Of a DNA stretch of 15,158 nt, positions 14,056 through 15,158 are shown piece after piece. A program made the translations under genes and the position numbers. Position 1 is the first letter of the stretch. Each line of letters starts with the position of its first letter. Source of the stretch: an uncultured Clostridia bacterium (GTDB lineage: Bacteria; Bacillota; Clostridia; TANB77; CAG-508); contig CANPWI010000021.1 in the NCBI GenBank assembly GCA_947584125.1, positions 1 through 15,158 on the forward strand. Reading direction: 5' to 3'. The notes below the pieces were generated by a model. It was not told the DNA's origin and did not search any database. It worked only from the letters and a program-made list of their open reading frames with translations.

Positions 14056-15077
14056 TTTTTCACCTCTTTTTTTCTTAACTGTCCACATGCAGCATCAATA
14101 TCTGGTCCCAATTCTCTTCTTATTGTTGCTACAATCCCATGTTCATTTAAATAATCTCTAAATTTTATAATGTTCTCATTTGAACTTTTAGTAAATTCAC
14201 CATTTTCTATTTTATTTATTGGTATAAGATTTACATGGCATATCATACCTTTTAATAATTTTACTAGTCTTTTTGCATCTTCTAAATTATCATTTTTTTC
14301 TTTTGCTAACGCATATTCAAATGATATTCTTCTATTTGTTTTTTCTATGTAATATTTACAAGCATTTAATAGTGTTTCAATATCATAAGCATTATTTACT
14401 GGCATCATCATACTTCTTTTTTCGTTTGTAGTTGCATGTAGTGAAATAGATAATGTACATTGTAAATTTTCTTCTGCTAGCTTATATATTTTTGGAACAA
14501 GTCCACTTGTAGATATACTTATATGTCTTGCTCCTATATTTAGTCCTTTTGGATTATTAATAATTTTTATAGCATTAACAACATTTTCATAATTATCTAG
14601 GGGTTCACCTATTCCCATAAATACAACATTTGAAATTTTTATATTTTCATCTCTTTGTACGGCAAGAATTTGTTCTACAATTTCTCCAGATGTTAAATTT
14701 CTGTTAAACTCTACACCCGTAGATGCACAGAATTTGCATCCCATTTTACAACCTATTTGTGAAGAAACACATAATGATTTTCCATGTTTATAATCCATTA
14801 AGACTGTTTCTATTGCATTTCCATCTAAAACATCAAATAAATATTTTTTAGTTCCATCTACGGATTCTTGTTTTTTTATAATTTTATATATGCATAATGT
14901 AAAGTTCTTTTTTAATTTTTCTCTTAATTCTAATGAAATATTTGACATATCATCAAAACTTGTTACATTATCAATATGTATCCATTTAAATATTTGTTCT
15001 GCCCTAAATGGTTTCTCCCCTAAGTCTATAAGTTCTTTTTTTAATTCTTCTAAATTATAATCTTTTATATTTTTCAT
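14052..15077 (-). CDS. rlmN: RlmN, dual-specificity 23S rRNA/tRNA C2-adenosine methyltransferase
   Basis: 341 residues. A radical SAM enzyme that methylates C2 of A2503 in 23S rRNA and of A37 in some tRNAs. The [4Fe-4S] motif CKMGCKFC holds Cys110, Cys114 and Cys117; VFMGIGEPLDNY is the GEP motif for SAM binding; Cys331 near the C-terminus is the catalytic methyl-carrying partner cysteine. RlmN rather than Cfr is supported by the conserved Firmicute operon. The ribosome binding site is weak (GGAAAG, 8 bases before the ATG). First gene of the operon, behind the promoter at 15115-15143. Confidence 0.96.
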   Translation of the reverse strand: MKNIKDYNLEELKKELIDLGEKPFRAEQIFKWIHIDNVTSFDDMSNISLELREKLKKNFTLCIYKIIKKQESVDGTKKYLFDVLDGNAIETVLMDYKHGKSLCVSSQIGCKMGCKFCASTGVEFNRNLTSGEIVEQILAVQRDENIKISNVVFMGIGEPLDNYENVVNAIKIINNPKGLNIGARHISISTSGLVPKIYKLAEENLQCTLSISLHATTNEKRSMMMPVNNAYDIETLLNACKYYIEKTNRRISFEYALAKEKNDNLEDAKRLVKLLKGMICHVNLIPINKIENGEFTKSSNENIIKFRDYLNEHGIVATIRRELGPDIDAACGQLRKKEVKK

Positions 15078-15114
15078 ATTATACTTTCCATCTAATTATT
15101 ATTTCCCTACATAT

Positions 15115-15143
15115 TTTATACCACAATATATATTTTTTTTCAA
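15115..15143 (-). promoter_or_regulatory. Predicted sigma-A promoter of the rlmN-prpC-prkC-rsgA-rpe operon
   Basis: On the minus strand TTGAAA (15138-15143) is followed after 17 bases by TATAAA (15115-15120), about 37 bases upstream of the rlmN ATG. The promoter suggests the operon starts here, separate from the def-fmt-rsmB genes that precede rlmN in B. subtilis. Confidence 0.6.
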
Positions 15144-15158
15144 TTATTTATTATAAGT

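Noticed and set aside
14056..14088. Upstream ATG extending prpC by 11 residues
   Set aside because: It lies inside rlmN, lacks a ribosome binding site and adds residues foreign to the family; the ATG at 14053-14055 has GAGGTG and an ATGA overlap.
1..15158. CRISPR array, tRNA/rRNA genes, insertion sequences, prophage or attachment sites
   Set aside because: No regularly spaced direct repeats, cloverleaf sequences, transposase/integrase motifs or duplicated junctions were seen on either strand.

Overview
The window looks like chromosomal DNA from a spore-forming, very AT-rich Firmicute of the class Clostridia. Base composition is roughly one quarter G+C by eye. Ribosome binding sites are strong AGGAGG types, GTG and TTG starts occur alongside ATG, and there is a spoVM micro-gene. 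The order rlmN-prpC-prkC-rsgA-rpe near spoVM/rpmB, and the trio ireB-ruvX-(DUF1292 gene), are classic Firmicute neighbourhoods. I see no tRNA, rRNA, CRISPR array, transposase or phage gene. Once the two small genes at 7149-7392 are counted, no gap longer than about 150 bases lacks a gene.

Left block (1-4567, all minus strand, read right to left). A promoter at 4539-4567 precedes five closely packed genes and the start of a sixth: a small two-helix membrane protein with a signal peptide (VirB2/TrbC-like shape); a 706-residue CpaE/MinD-like protein whose P-loop has lost its lysines and whose linker carries two AT-hook-like motifs; a membrane-anchored GAF plus degenerate GGDEF protein; IreB; RuvX; and the first codons of a probable DUF1292 gene. 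The last three are the conserved housekeeping part; the first three are accessory and poorly understood.

Middle block (4613-9702). A secreted G5-SH3b-glucosaminidase wall hydrolase (minus) lies back to back with an unknown membrane-anchored protein (plus), and each has a recognisable promoter. Then come rpmB (plus), a bidirectional terminator, and on the minus strand a two-gene unit: a 49-residue membrane protein and the 24-residue SpoVM. Divergent from it are nth and a 44-residue cysteine-rich protein (plus), a terminator, and a strong promoter driving a bactofilin-like membrane protein.

Right block (9740-15143, minus strand). A promoter at 15115-15143 drives rlmN, prpC (PP2C phosphatase), prkC (PASTA Ser/Thr kinase), rsgA and rpe, with ATGA or short overlaps between several of them. 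The kinase/phosphatase pair is expected to sense the cell wall, and IreB, coded about 11 kb away in the same window, is a known substrate of the orthologous kinase in Enterococcus faecalis. In Bacillus subtilis rpe is close to spoVM and rpmB; here nth, the Cys-rich gene and the bactofilin-like gene sit between them on the opposite strand.

Most unusual: the pseudo-ATPase/AT-hook protein with its small membrane partner and degenerate GGDEF neighbour, and the hidden spoVM operon.
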